11,462 nt of DNA from positions 1 to 11,462 of the forward strand of contig JAPHUJ010000069.1 in the NCBI GenBank assembly GCA_026193735.1. Direction: 5' to 3'. The stretch's first letter is position 1. Each line of letters begins with the position of its first letter. The stretch is from Sulfurovum sp. Its GTDB lineage: Bacteria; Campylobacterota; Campylobacteria; Campylobacterales; Sulfurovaceae. Of the stretch, positions 1-8,650 are shown one piece after another. Position numbers and translations under genes: made by a program. The notes beneath the pieces were generated by a model. It was not told the origin of the DNA, made no database searches, and worked only from the letters and a program-made list of their open reading frames with translations.

Positions 1-1679
<1,679 letters not shown>

Positions 1680-1681
1680 AT

Positions 1682-2488
1682 TTGCAGTTAAGCAATGATA
1701 TTAAGACTATTGCCATAGGTTCGTTTGACGGTATGCATATTGCACATCAAACCCTTATAGACAAAGTAGATGCATTGGTTATTATAGAAAGAAATGGCGG
1801 CTACCTGACACCAGGATATAAACGTTCACTTTTTACTTCAAAAGTATGTTGTTTTTATCATTTTGATACCATAAGATCGCTCACCCCTGAAGCATTTATA
1901 CATAAACTGACCGTTGATTTTCCTGCACTTGAAACTATTGTCGTAGGATATGATTTTCACTTCGGTAAAAATAAAGCAGGCAATGCAGAAATGTTAAATA
2001 CATTGTCTGACAGAAAAGTAGTTATAGTAGATGAAGTGAGCCATGAAGGCATAGCTATCCACTCGCGTACGATTAAAGCCTATTTACGTGAGGGTAAAGT
2101 AGAGCTGGCAAATGCATTGCTGGGTAGAACGTACTGCATAGAGGGTAAAGTGATACAAGGACAAGGACTAGGTAAAAAAGAGTTAGTTCCTACAGTGAAC
2201 TTAGCCGTAAAAGAGTATCAGCTTCCACTGGAAGGTGTCTATGCTACCCGTACACGTATAGAGGGGAAATGGTTCAACTCTGTAAGTTTTTTGGGACACC
2301 GTGTCACGACGGATGACTCTTACGCAGTAGAGACACATATCTTAGATACAGACATCGGTAAAGTAGAAGGAGAGATAGCGTTACAGTTTGTAGCCTTCAT
2401 ACGTATAAATAAAAAGTTTGATAGTCTGAATGCATTGAAAAAACAAATTCAAGATGATATAGGCAGTGCAAAAAAGATACTGGTATGA
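1682..2488 (+). CDS. ribF: Bifunctional riboflavin kinase / FAD synthetase RibF
   Basis: RibF phosphorylates riboflavin to FMN and adenylylates FMN to FAD in the cytoplasm. The N-terminal nucleotidyltransferase half shows GSFDGMHIAH (13-22), VGYDFHFGK (88-96) and SRTIKAYLREG (128-138, before the usual LANALLGR). The C-terminal flavokinase half (about 152-265) shows GKVIQGQGLGKKELVPTVNL (155-174), GVYATRTR (185-192) and the expected base/nucleophile glutamate in YAVETHILD (E217), then KFDSLNALKKQIQDDI. At 268 residues it is compact compared with the 313 residues of E. coli RibF. The ATP-binding HxGH is HIAH here, a Gly-to-Ala change. I chose the TTG start at 1682 because it lies 5 bases after GGAGAAG (1670-1676) and places the GxFDGxH motif at the usual distance from the N terminus. 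There is no ATG upstream of that motif in this frame. It follows tlyA as in C. jejuni. Confidence 0.94.
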   Translation: MQLSNDIKTIAIGSFDGMHIAHQTLIDKVDALVIIERNGGYLTPGYKRSLFTSKVCCFYHFDTIRSLTPEAFIHKLTVDFPALETIVVGYDFHFGKNKAGNAEMLNTLSDRKVVIVDEVSHEGIAIHSRTIKAYLREGKVELANALLGRTYCIEGKVIQGQGLGKKELVPTVNLAVKEYQLPLEGVYATRTRIEGKWFNSVSFLGHRVTTDDSYAVETHILDTDIGKVEGEIALQFVAFIRINKKFDSLNALKKQIQDDIGSAKKILV

Positions 2489-2521
2489 CAAGTATTAAAA
2501 TGCAGTACAGTGAGGCACTAA

Positions 2522-3301
2522 ATGCCGAATCTTAAGAAGATACTAAAAAAGATCAGTAGCTTTTTACTGATAGGATATATGGGAATGGCATTGTTCCTCT
2601 ATATCAATCAGAGAGATTTTCTTTATTTCCCTACCCCTGAACGCCCCACACCATATACACAGATGACACTTCAAAATGAGAGGGAATCTATTAAAGTCAT
2701 TGTTTTAAATAAAGGACATAGAAATGCCATACTTTACTTTGGTGGTAATGCCGAATCTGTGGCTTTCAGTGCTCCTGAGATTGCTGAACAATTTTCTACA
2801 TTTACAGTGTATTTGATGAATTATCGCGGGTATGGGGGAAGTACAGGTAAGGCAAGTGAAAGAGCACTTTATAGTGATGCGTTATCACTTTATGATCTGG
2901 CGCACTCGAAACATACAGAGATAGCTATAGCTGGACGAAGTTTAGGGACAGGTATTGCAACTTATGTAGCCTCCCAAAGAAATGTATCTAAACTTGCTTT
3001 AATCACACCCTATGACAGTGTACTGGCAGTAGCACAAGGTAGGTACCCCATCTTTCCTATATCGTTTCTTCTTCATGATAAGTATGATTCTGTGAGTAGA
3101 ATAAAAGATATTAAAGCAAAAACAATGATAGTCATTGCACAAAATGATAATGTTATCACAAGAGAACGTACGCAACACCTCATAGATGCCTTTGAAACGG
3201 ATCAATTACAGGTTATGACAATTAAAAATAGAGGACATATCGATATCTCATCAGATGCTAGATATTATAAAATAATGCAAGAGTTTATAGGTGAAGGGTG
3301 A
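2522..3301 (+). CDS. Membrane-anchored alpha/beta hydrolase (BEM46/ABHD17-like), substrate unknown
   Basis: This is a serine hydrolase-fold protein of 259 residues. Residues about 11-28 form a hydrophobic segment after a lysine-rich start (KKILKK), consistent with an uncleaved N-terminal anchor that puts the catalytic domain on the periplasmic face; topology is inferred. The sequence then follows the BEM46-type pattern: DFLYFPTPERP (32-42), the oxyanion-region motif YFGGNAE (72-78), NYRGYGGSTG (100-109), nucleophile elbow GRSLGTG (138-144, Ser140), acid loop AQNDNVI (206-212, Asp209) and catalytic histidine in RGHIDI (237-242, His239). All three triad residues are present, so it is probably an active esterase, thioesterase or peptidase; the sequence does not show which. 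GAGG at 2512-2515, 6 bases before the ATG, supports the start. The gene follows ribF after 33 bases without an obvious promoter and probably belongs to the same transcript. It ends 14 bases from the convergent gene. Confidence 0.88.
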   Translation: MPNLKKILKKISSFLLIGYMGMALFLYINQRDFLYFPTPERPTPYTQMTLQNERESIKVIVLNKGHRNAILYFGGNAESVAFSAPEIAEQFSTFTVYLMNYRGYGGSTGKASERALYSDALSLYDLAHSKHTEIAIAGRSLGTGIATYVASQRNVSKLALITPYDSVLAVAQGRYPIFPISFLLHDKYDSVSRIKDIKAKTMIVIAQNDNVITRERTQHLIDAFETDQLQVMTIKNRGHIDISSDARYYKIMQEFIGEG

Positions 3302-3315
3302 AAGTTATTCGTTTT

Positions 3316-5157
3316 TTACAGTAAGTGAATATGTGTGTGATCGATACCTTGGTATTTTTTGAGACAATACACGTTGAGATCCGATTGGGAATACTCTATA
3401 CGATTTTTACCACTATTTTTTGCTCTGTACATAGCAGTGTCTGCAGCTTTTATCAACTCTTCCGGTTTCTCTCCGTCATCTGGATAGATCGAAGCACCAA
3501 TACTCATACCTATAGTAATAGTGTTCCCATCTATGACACAAGGTGTATTGCTGAGATCATTGATCCTTTGTAAGATTTCGTCAAGATACTCAAAACTATC
3601 TAAGTCTTCAACAAGTATTACAAATTCATCTCCACCGAAACGACAAACTGTATCGTCTTTTCTTAAAATCTCTTTGAGAGAAGCCCCTACTCTTTTTAGA
3701 ATTTCATCTCCCATTGAGTGACCATAGGTATCATTGATAGGCTTGAAATTGTCTAGGTCGCAAAATATGAGACTAATACATTTATTGAATCTTTCAGCAT
3801 GATTGATCGCATGTTCTAATCTATCGTTGAATAGAAGTCTGTTGGAAAGACCTGTAAGGGGATCATGTGTTGCCAAGTAGGCTTGGTTATGTGCATCCTT
3901 TCTCTGGTGTGTAACATCTGAAAAAACACCGATAAAGTTTTCTATCTGACCGTGAGCGTTTTTGATGGTGTTAATGCTTAACCATTCGATATATATTTCA
4001 CCATTTTTTTTACGATTGGTTATTTCCCCTTGCCAATAACCATACAAAGATAAATGATGCCAAATTTTTTGATAAAAATGTTTATCATGTGTTCCGGATT
4101 TTAGGATTTTAGGATTTTTACCAATTACAGATTCAAGTGAGTATCCTGTGATATCAAGAAATGCATTGTTAACATGTACAATATTATTATGGCAATCTGT
4201 GATCAAAACACCATCCATTGTATGTTCAGAGACTGCAGAAGACATTTCAAGTGACTTAAGGTTGTTTCTATTATTGATGGCAGAACCTATGATCGATGCT
4301 GCAGTACTGAGCATTTCAACATTTGTAGATTCCAGTATTTGTTTGTGTTCATCTCCAATACCCAGGAATCCCCACCATTTATTTTGTACAAAGATAGGCA
4401 GTATGAGTAGAGAATTTATTTTAAATAGGTCCAAAAGTTTCTTTTTAGATTTATCATAATCATCTCTACTCCCATTGACGGGCAAGTTTTTTTCTAATTG
4501 GTTTTTCCATCGCATAAAATAATGTTTACGGTAATGAATACGTTTCTTGCTTTTGGCTTCTGCATTATCGTTGATATATAAAAGTTTGTGTGCTGATAGA
4601 TTATCGTTATCGTGTTCATTTTGGTATATGAATATGGATGACATGCTAGAAGCTTCTTTAAGGTTTCGCATCTCTTGCTGCAGTGATGCCATCCAGTCAG
4701 ATTGTTGTAAAAAATTATGGGACATTTCATTGATAGCATGAAGTATATTTTGTTGTCTTTGAATCTCTCGATTGCTACGTCTTTTCTCTATGATCTCATT
4801 ATAAAGATTTTGTATTGTTTTTGAAAAACTTTTTGCTGCAAATGGCTTTGAAAGGAATTGATTGACACCCAGCTCAATAGATTTGAGGAGAATATCACGT
4901 TTTTCAAAGTCTGTAAAGATGGCTATCTTCACATTTTCATCTGTTTTTCTTATCTGTTCAACCATTTCCAGACCACTCATGCGTGGCATATTGATGTCAG
5001 AGAGAATGATATCAGGATGATGTACTTGAAAAAGTGCAAGTCCTTCTATACCATCAGATGCCGTAAGTACGTTATCTGTATATGTATATAACATATGTTT
5101 AAGTATAGAGGCAGTTGTTTTATCATCATCTACGATAAGTACAGTTAATTTTTCCAT
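3316..5157 (-). CDS. Response regulator with REC, probable GAF, PAS and GGDEF domains (predicted diguanylate cyclase)
   Basis: Predicted cytoplasmic phosphorelay output protein that makes cyclic di-GMP from two GTP. Domains over 613 residues: REC receiver (about 4-120; acidic pocket D10-D12, phosphoacceptor D54 in ILSDINMPRMSG, K104 in LSKPF); a charged, probably coiled-coil linker (120-165); a probable GAF domain (about 150-300, best seen in LLILPIFVQNKWWGFLGIGD, 250-269); PAS (about 305-418; DGVLITD, NNAFLDITGYS, IGKNPKILKSG); GGDEF (about 425-590; HDPLTGLSNR, CRFGGDEFVIL). The catalytic GGDEF (508-512) is intact, and RKDD (499-502) lies five residues before it, as for the RxxD product-inhibition I-site. 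There is no EAL domain. The frame stays open to an ATG at 5313, but I place the start at 5157 (MEKLTVLIVDD): it fits the normal REC start and avoids overlap with divergent cmoA. No Shine-Dalgarno is visible there. No partner kinase is adjacent; the signal is unknown. Confidence 0.92.
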   Translation of the reverse strand: MEKLTVLIVDDDKTTASILKHMLYTYTDNVLTASDGIEGLALFQVHHPDIILSDINMPRMSGLEMVEQIRKTDENVKIAIFTDFEKRDILLKSIELGVNQFLSKPFAAKSFSKTIQNLYNEIIEKRRSNREIQRQQNILHAINEMSHNFLQQSDWMASLQQEMRNLKEASSMSSIFIYQNEHDNDNLSAHKLLYINDNAEAKSKKRIHYRKHYFMRWKNQLEKNLPVNGSRDDYDKSKKKLLDLFKINSLLILPIFVQNKWWGFLGIGDEHKQILESTNVEMLSTAASIIGSAINNRNNLKSLEMSSAVSEHTMDGVLITDCHNNIVHVNNAFLDITGYSLESVIGKNPKILKSGTHDKHFYQKIWHHLSLYGYWQGEITNRKKNGEIYIEWLSINTIKNAHGQIENFIGVFSDVTHQRKDAHNQAYLATHDPLTGLSNRLLFNDRLEHAINHAERFNKCISLIFCDLDNFKPINDTYGHSMGDEILKRVGASLKEILRKDDTVCRFGGDEFVILVEDLDSFEYLDEILQRINDLSNTPCVIDGNTITIGMSIGASIYPDDGEKPEELIKAADTAMYRAKNSGKNRIEYSQSDLNVYCLKKYQGIDHTHIHLL

Positions 5158-5250
5158 ATTTTTAATTTTAATGTAAATAGCTTTAACCTTCATGAAAAAA
5201 TATGAAATAAGTAAATTTAGTGCTTCAACTGATTTAGAATACTCTTTTAA

Positions 5251-5256
5251 TATAAT
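5251..5256 (+). promoter_or_regulatory. -10 box of probable cmoA promoter
   Basis: A perfect TATAAT follows a T-rich stretch (CTCTTTTAA, 5242-5250) and lies 28 bases before the preferred cmoA start. No good -35 hexamer stands at 16-18 bases, as is common for housekeeping promoters in Campylobacterota. Transcription from here would begin near 5263. This supports placing the cmoA start at the ATG cluster at 5279-5287 and not at the upstream ATG at 5192. Confidence 0.55.
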
Positions 5257-5284
5257 GATAAAAATAAAATGTAAAGAAATGATG

Positions 5285-5992
5285 ATGCAAGATAAAGTAT
5301 TTAATAAACCCATAGAAAAAAAGTTTGAATTTGATGAAGCGGTAGCTTCTGTTTTTGATGATATGTTAAGTCGTTCTGTACCTTTTTATGATGAGGTAAG
5401 GAAGTTGATCATATCACTTATTTTAGCAGAACAGGAAGAAGGCAAGAAAGTACTTGATCTTGGTTCTTCAACAGCAAAGTTTTTATTGGATCTCCACAGT
5501 AAAATGGATGTAAAAATGCACTTGAAAGGTTTAGATAACTCTCAGGCTATGTTAGACAGGGCAAAGCAGAAATGTCAGGCTTTTGGTGCAACTATAGACT
5601 TGGAATTGGCAGATATGTTGACGTATGCATATATGCAGGAAGATATTATTGTGGCAAACTACACATTACAGTTCATTCGTCCTATGCAACGTCTGGAACT
5701 GATGAAAAAGCTATATGATGGGTTAAAAGATGATGGGTTTTTTATTTTCTCCGAGAAAGTGGTTTTTGAAGACAAGAAGCTTGATAAAGTACTTATAGAT
5801 ATTTATTATGACTATAAAAAAGAGCAGGGATATAGTGAATATGAAATAGCACAAAAGCGAGAAGCCTTAGAAAATGTACTCATCCCCTTTACCATAAAAG
5901 AGAATATACAGATGTGTAAAGATGCAGGGTTTAAACATATAGAAACTGTTTTTCAGTGGGCAAACTTTGTGACTTTTGTTGTGAAAAAGTAA
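5285..5992 (+). CDS. cmoA: Carboxy-SAM synthase CmoA
   Basis: CmoA converts SAM and prephenate to carboxy-S-adenosylmethionine and phenylpyruvate. CmoB then uses carboxy-SAM to build 5-oxyacetyluridine at tRNA position 34. The 235-residue product aligns with E. coli CmoA over its length: [20 protein letters not shown] (16-35), SAM motif [10 protein letters not shown] (57-66), DNSQAM (84-89), NYTLQF (125-130), SEKVVFED (156-163) and [13 protein letters not shown] (189-201). Its R192 matches the E. coli arginine (R199) known to contact the carboxylate. Three ATGs in a row (5279, 5282, 5285) could start it. I chose 5285 because MQDKVF matches the family N terminus and a weak SD-like AAAG (5273-5276) lies 8 bases away. 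The frame is open back to 5192, but that would place the promoter inside the gene. No cmoB is in the window. The gene is divergent from the diguanylate cyclase and is followed by a DAHP synthase with its own promoter. Confidence 0.93.
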   Translation: MQDKVFNKPIEKKFEFDEAVASVFDDMLSRSVPFYDEVRKLIISLILAEQEEGKKVLDLGSSTAKFLLDLHSKMDVKMHLKGLDNSQAMLDRAKQKCQAFGATIDLELADMLTYAYMQEDIIVANYTLQFIRPMQRLELMKKLYDGLKDDGFFIFSEKVVFEDKKLDKVLIDIYYDYKKEQGYSEYEIAQKREALENVLIPFTIKENIQMCKDAGFKHIETVFQWANFVTFVVKK

Positions 5993-6014
5993 ATCTTATT
6001 TTAATTATATATAA

Positions 6015-6051
6015 AAGTTATTCACTAGCCTTTCACCCCTGTGAATAACTT
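6015..6051. repeat. Perfect 11-bp inverted repeat between cmoA and the DAHP synthase gene
   Basis: AAGTTATTCAC (6015-6025) and GTGAATAACTT (6041-6051) are exact reverse complements separated by 15 bases. The right arm can also pair with TTCAC at 6032-6036, giving a competing 5-bp hairpin with a CCCT loop. The repeat begins 22 bases after the cmoA stop and ends 26 bases before the -10 box of the next gene. It could therefore terminate cmoA, although the T-rich run only starts about 10 bases after the stem, or be a protein-binding site upstream of that promoter. The reverse strand of 6040-6048 reads TTATTCACA, an exact fit to the DnaA-box consensus TTATNCACA. The left arm gives TTATTCACT, one mismatch. 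Function is not established. Confidence 0.7.
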
Positions 6052-6077
6052 AACATCTTCTTTTCATCTTTTTTAGC

Positions 6078-6083
6078 TATAAT
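6078..6083 (+). promoter_or_regulatory. -10 box of probable DAHP synthase promoter
   Basis: TATAAT within TAGCTATAAT is a strong housekeeping -10 box of the type seen in Campylobacterota, preceded by T-rich DNA (6060-6074) and without a clear -35. Transcription would start near 6090, leaving a leader of about 20 bases that contains the ribosome binding site AAGGA (6100-6104), 6 bases before the ATG at 6111. Confidence 0.65.
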
Positions 6084-6110
6084 CATCCAATTTATTTTTA
6101 AGGATATATC

Positions 6111-7454
6111 ATGAGTTGGACACCTAGTAGCTGGAGAAATTTTCCAATAAAGCAACAACCAACATACCAAGACCAAGAACTTCTTAAAAAAGTTGAAGAT
6201 GAATTACATTCATACCCGCCGCTTATTTTTGCAGGTGAAGCAAGAAAACTGAAAGAAAAGTTGGCTGCAGCAGGAAGAGGTGAAGCCTTTTTACTTCAAG
6301 GTGGGGACTGTGCAGAAAGTTTTTCTGACTTTGATGCGAAAAACATAAAAAATCTTTTTAAACTGATGCTTCAAATGAACATGGTGTTGATGTACAGTAC
6401 GGGTAAACCTATCGTAAAAGTAGGACGTATTGCAGGGCAGTTTGCAAAACCCAGATCTTCTGACTTTGAAGAGATAGATGGCGTTAAATTACCATCGTAC
6501 CGTGGTGACATCATAAATAGCATGGAGTTTACGGCAGAAGCAAGAGTCCCAAACCCTAAAAATATGCTCAAAGCCTATAATCAATCTGCTGCGACACTTA
6601 ACCTTTTGCGTGCGTTTTCAAGAGGCGGCTTGGCAGATTTAAAGATGGTGCATCAGTGGAATCTTGATTTTATTAAAGACAATCCGCTAGGTAAACGTTA
6701 TGATGAAATAAGTACTAAAATTGACCACGCAATGAAGTTTATGGAAGCATGCGGACTCAATAGTGACACTATGCCCCAACTTCACCAAACAACACTGTAT
6801 ACTTCACATGAAGCATTACTTTTGAACTATGAAGAGGCACTTACAAGAAATGATACAGATACAGGTGAATGGTATGACTGTTCTGCACATATGTTATGGA
6901 TAGGGGATAGAACAAGGGAGCTTACCGATGCTCATATTGAGTACTTTAGAGGGATTCAAAACCCTATTGGTTGTAAAGTAGGACCAAGCATGGGAGAAGA
7001 TGAGCTTATTGATCTTATCGATGTACTGAATCCTAACAATGAAGAGGGAAGACTAAATCTTATTGTTCGTATGGGTGCAGATAAGATCAGAGAGTATTTC
7101 CCTAAACTCTTGAAGCGTGTAAAAGATGAAGGACGAAATGTTGTGTGGTCTTGTGACCCTATGCATGGAAATGTTGAGAAAAGTTCATCTGGCTATAAAA
7201 CCAGACATTTTGACAATATACTTTCAGAAGTGGAGCAGTTCTTTGCTATCCATAAAGAGATGGGAACAGTGGCTGCCGGTATCCACTTAGAGATGACGGG
7301 TAATGATGTTACGGAATGTACAGGTAGTACCTCTTGTGCCATTACTTCTGAAGGACTTGCAAGCAGATATCATACACAGTGTGATCCAAGACTAAATGCA
7401 AATCAGGCTTTAGAGCTTGCCTTTACTCTTTCTGATACGATTAAAGCGCAATAA
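6111..7454 (+). CDS. aroF: Class II 3-deoxy-7-phosphoheptulonate (DAHP) synthase
   Basis: Condenses phosphoenolpyruvate and erythrose 4-phosphate to DAHP, the first step of the shikimate pathway to chorismate. The 447-residue protein is of the plant/Mycobacterium type, unrelated in sequence to E. coli AroF/G/H. Motifs: [11 protein letters not shown] (61-71), [13 protein letters not shown] (104-116), SYRGDIIN (129-136), ACGL (213-216), GCKVGPSM (287-294), WSCDPMHGN (346-354), [12 protein letters not shown] (392-403) and CDPRLN (424-429). By comparison with the M. tuberculosis enzyme, C67, H352, E394 and D425 are the metal ligands; the spacing between them agrees closely. R106 and R115 fall in the PEP-phosphate motifs. 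It has its own promoter and a good ribosome binding site (AAGGA). It ends 5 bases from the convergent histidine kinase. The symbol aroF is used loosely for this family. Feedback control cannot be judged from sequence. Confidence 0.96.
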   Translation: MSWTPSSWRNFPIKQQPTYQDQELLKKVEDELHSYPPLIFAGEARKLKEKLAAAGRGEAFLLQGGDCAESFSDFDAKNIKNLFKLMLQMNMVLMYSTGKPIVKVGRIAGQFAKPRSSDFEEIDGVKLPSYRGDIINSMEFTAEARVPNPKNMLKAYNQSAATLNLLRAFSRGGLADLKMVHQWNLDFIKDNPLGKRYDEISTKIDHAMKFMEACGLNSDTMPQLHQTTLYTSHEALLLNYEEALTRNDTDTGEWYDCSAHMLWIGDRTRELTDAHIEYFRGIQNPIGCKVGPSMGEDELIDLIDVLNPNNEEGRLNLIVRMGADKIREYFPKLLKRVKDEGRNVVWSCDPMHGNVEKSSSGYKTRHFDNILSEVEQFFAIHKEMGTVAAGIHLEMTGNDVTECTGSTSCAITSEGLASRYHTQCDPRLNANQALELAFTLSDTIKAQ

Positions 7455-7459
7455 TTTTA

Positions 7460-7507
7460 TTAGACTACCGTAAAGATGTTTTCTTTATCTTTATGTTGGT
7501 AGTCTAA
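7460..7507. terminator. Imperfect hairpin at the convergence of DAHP synthase and histidine kinase genes
   Basis: TTAGACTACC (7460-7469) pairs perfectly with GGTAGTCTAA (7498-7507). Inside, TAAAGAT (7471-7477) pairs with ATCTTTA (7487-7493), extended by a G-T pair (7470/7494), with a 3-base bulge and a 9-base loop. The structure starts 6 bases after the DAHP synthase stop and includes the last codons and stop of the convergent kinase. It could terminate transcription in both directions, but no U-run follows on either strand, only AT-rich DNA on the kinase-downstream side. Intrinsic termination is therefore a tentative call. Confidence 0.4.
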
Positions 7508-8650
7508 CTCCATTTGATGAATATCCAAAATACTTTTGACAATATAAAGCCCTAAACCTAACCCATTCTTAGAGGCATGGAAGGGTTTGAAATAATTATC
7601 TAAAGGTTCTTTTAGCGCCTCTCCATGGTTAATGATCTTCAATTTATTTTGACCTATTACTACTGTGATGTGTTTATCTGTACTGTATTTGATACCATTG
7701 TCAAGTATATTCTTGAGCACAAGTGTAAAAAGTTCAAAATCAACATTTAGACTATAATCTTTCTCAATTTGAGTCGTGATGAGATGCTTTGGATTTTCTA
7801 TCATTAACATATCTATGCTGGCTTCAACCAAGTCGCTCATTTTATAAGGCTTGATGGTTAGATCAAAGTTCTTAGAAGTAATTTTCTCTATTTTTGCAAA
7901 TTCATCAATAAGTAGATTAAGTCTCTCAAAGATACTATGCATGCGCGCTTTATTTTTTTCATCATTTAGCATTTCACTGACAAGTCTGCCTTTTGCGATA
8001 GGCGTTTTTAATTCATGCATGATCGCACGTAAAAAAAGTTGGCGAGAATGTAAAAGTTCACGTATCATCGTTACAGCATGATCAAATTCATTCGCGACCT
8101 CTGCTATCTCATCTTTTTTGTCACTTTTACATTCTATATCCAAGTTACCTTTTGAGAAAGTTTGTATCTGGCTTTTAAGTTTGGAGAGTGGATTGAAACT
8201 TTTCATGATCCATAAATATAAAAGCACAATAAGAAGAAATACTGCGGAGAAAATAAGTGCACGTATAAGTGGGAACTTCGCTTTATTTTTGTTTTCAAGG
8301 ATGAGTTTGAATCTATCATTGTTGATGATAATGATACGCTTTAAATGGAAGGTATCCACAGCATAACGTTTAAGTTTCCCCTTTTCTTTAAAGAAACGTT
8401 CTATTTGAACGACTGTTCCTTTATCGGTGATAAGGGAAACATTTTGAGCATCAAGATACGCTTCATCTATCTTTCCATGTTTTAAATAGTACATATACAA
8501 ATAGTGGGAAATGGCTTGCTCTTGTGCAATATTTCTCTCCTCCACCATTGCATGATCATATTTGATAGAAAACACAAATAAAGCACCTAGTAAAAGAAGT
8601 GTAATAGAAAAAACAACCCTTATTTTACTACGCAATGAGGTAATGATCAT
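7460..8650 (-). CDS. ArsS/CprS-like sensor histidine kinase
   Basis: Inner-membrane sensor kinase of 396 residues, most similar by eye to H. pylori ArsS (HP0165, acid response) and C. jejuni CprS. Layout: TM1 about 11-29, periplasmic sensor region about 30-126, TM2 about 127-148, HAMP-like linker about 149-200, dimerisation/phosphoacceptor region with H212 in AIMHELKTPIAKGRL (209-223), and an HATPase domain with N box LKNILDNGIKYS (312-323, N314 and N318) and G box NGLGLGLYIV (362-371). It is on the short side at the C terminus but ends like the family. The ATG at 8650 overlaps the regulator stop by 4 bases (8647-8650), so the pair is probably translationally coupled. The ligand is unknown; acid sensing cannot be assumed from the family name. 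'Ars' here means acid-responsive signalling, not arsenic. Confidence 0.92.
   Translation of the reverse strand: MIITSLRSKIRVVFSITLLLLGALFVFSIKYDHAMVEERNIAQEQAISHYLYMYYLKHGKIDEAYLDAQNVSLITDKGTVVQIERFFKEKGKLKRYAVDTFHLKRIIIINNDRFKLILENKNKAKFPLIRALIFSAVFLLIVLLYLWIMKSFNPLSKLKSQIQTFSKGNLDIECKSDKKDEIAEVANEFDHAVTMIRELLHSRQLFLRAIMHELKTPIAKGRLVSEMLNDEKNKARMHSIFERLNLLIDEFAKIEKITSKNFDLTIKPYKMSDLVEASIDMLMIENPKHLITTQIEKDYSLNVDFELFTLVLKNILDNGIKYSTDKHITVVIGQNKLKIINHGEALKEPLDNYFKPFHASKNGLGLGLYIVKSILDIHQMELDYQHKDKENIFTVV

Noticed and set aside
3302..3330. A terminator between the convergent hydrolase and cyclase genes (T6 run at 3312-3317)
   Set aside because: The only pairing nearby is a 5-bp TATTC/GAATA stem with the T-run inside its loop, which is not a credible intrinsic terminator.
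5192..5284. An N-terminal extension of CmoA starting at 5192
   Set aside because: The extra residues do not match the family N terminus, and a perfect TATAAT (5251-5256) would lie inside the gene.
5158..5313. An N-terminal extension of the diguanylate cyclase (ATG at 5313, hydrophobic first 25 residues), possibly a membrane segment
   Set aside because: It would overlap the cmoA promoter and start head to head, no ribosome binding site precedes it, and receiver domains normally begin where MEKLTVLIVDD does.
5993..6110. A chromosomal replication origin (AT-rich stretch plus DnaA-box-like motifs)
   Set aside because: Only three short motifs are present, dnaA and other origin genes are absent, and genes around it do not diverge; those to the right mostly point back towards it.
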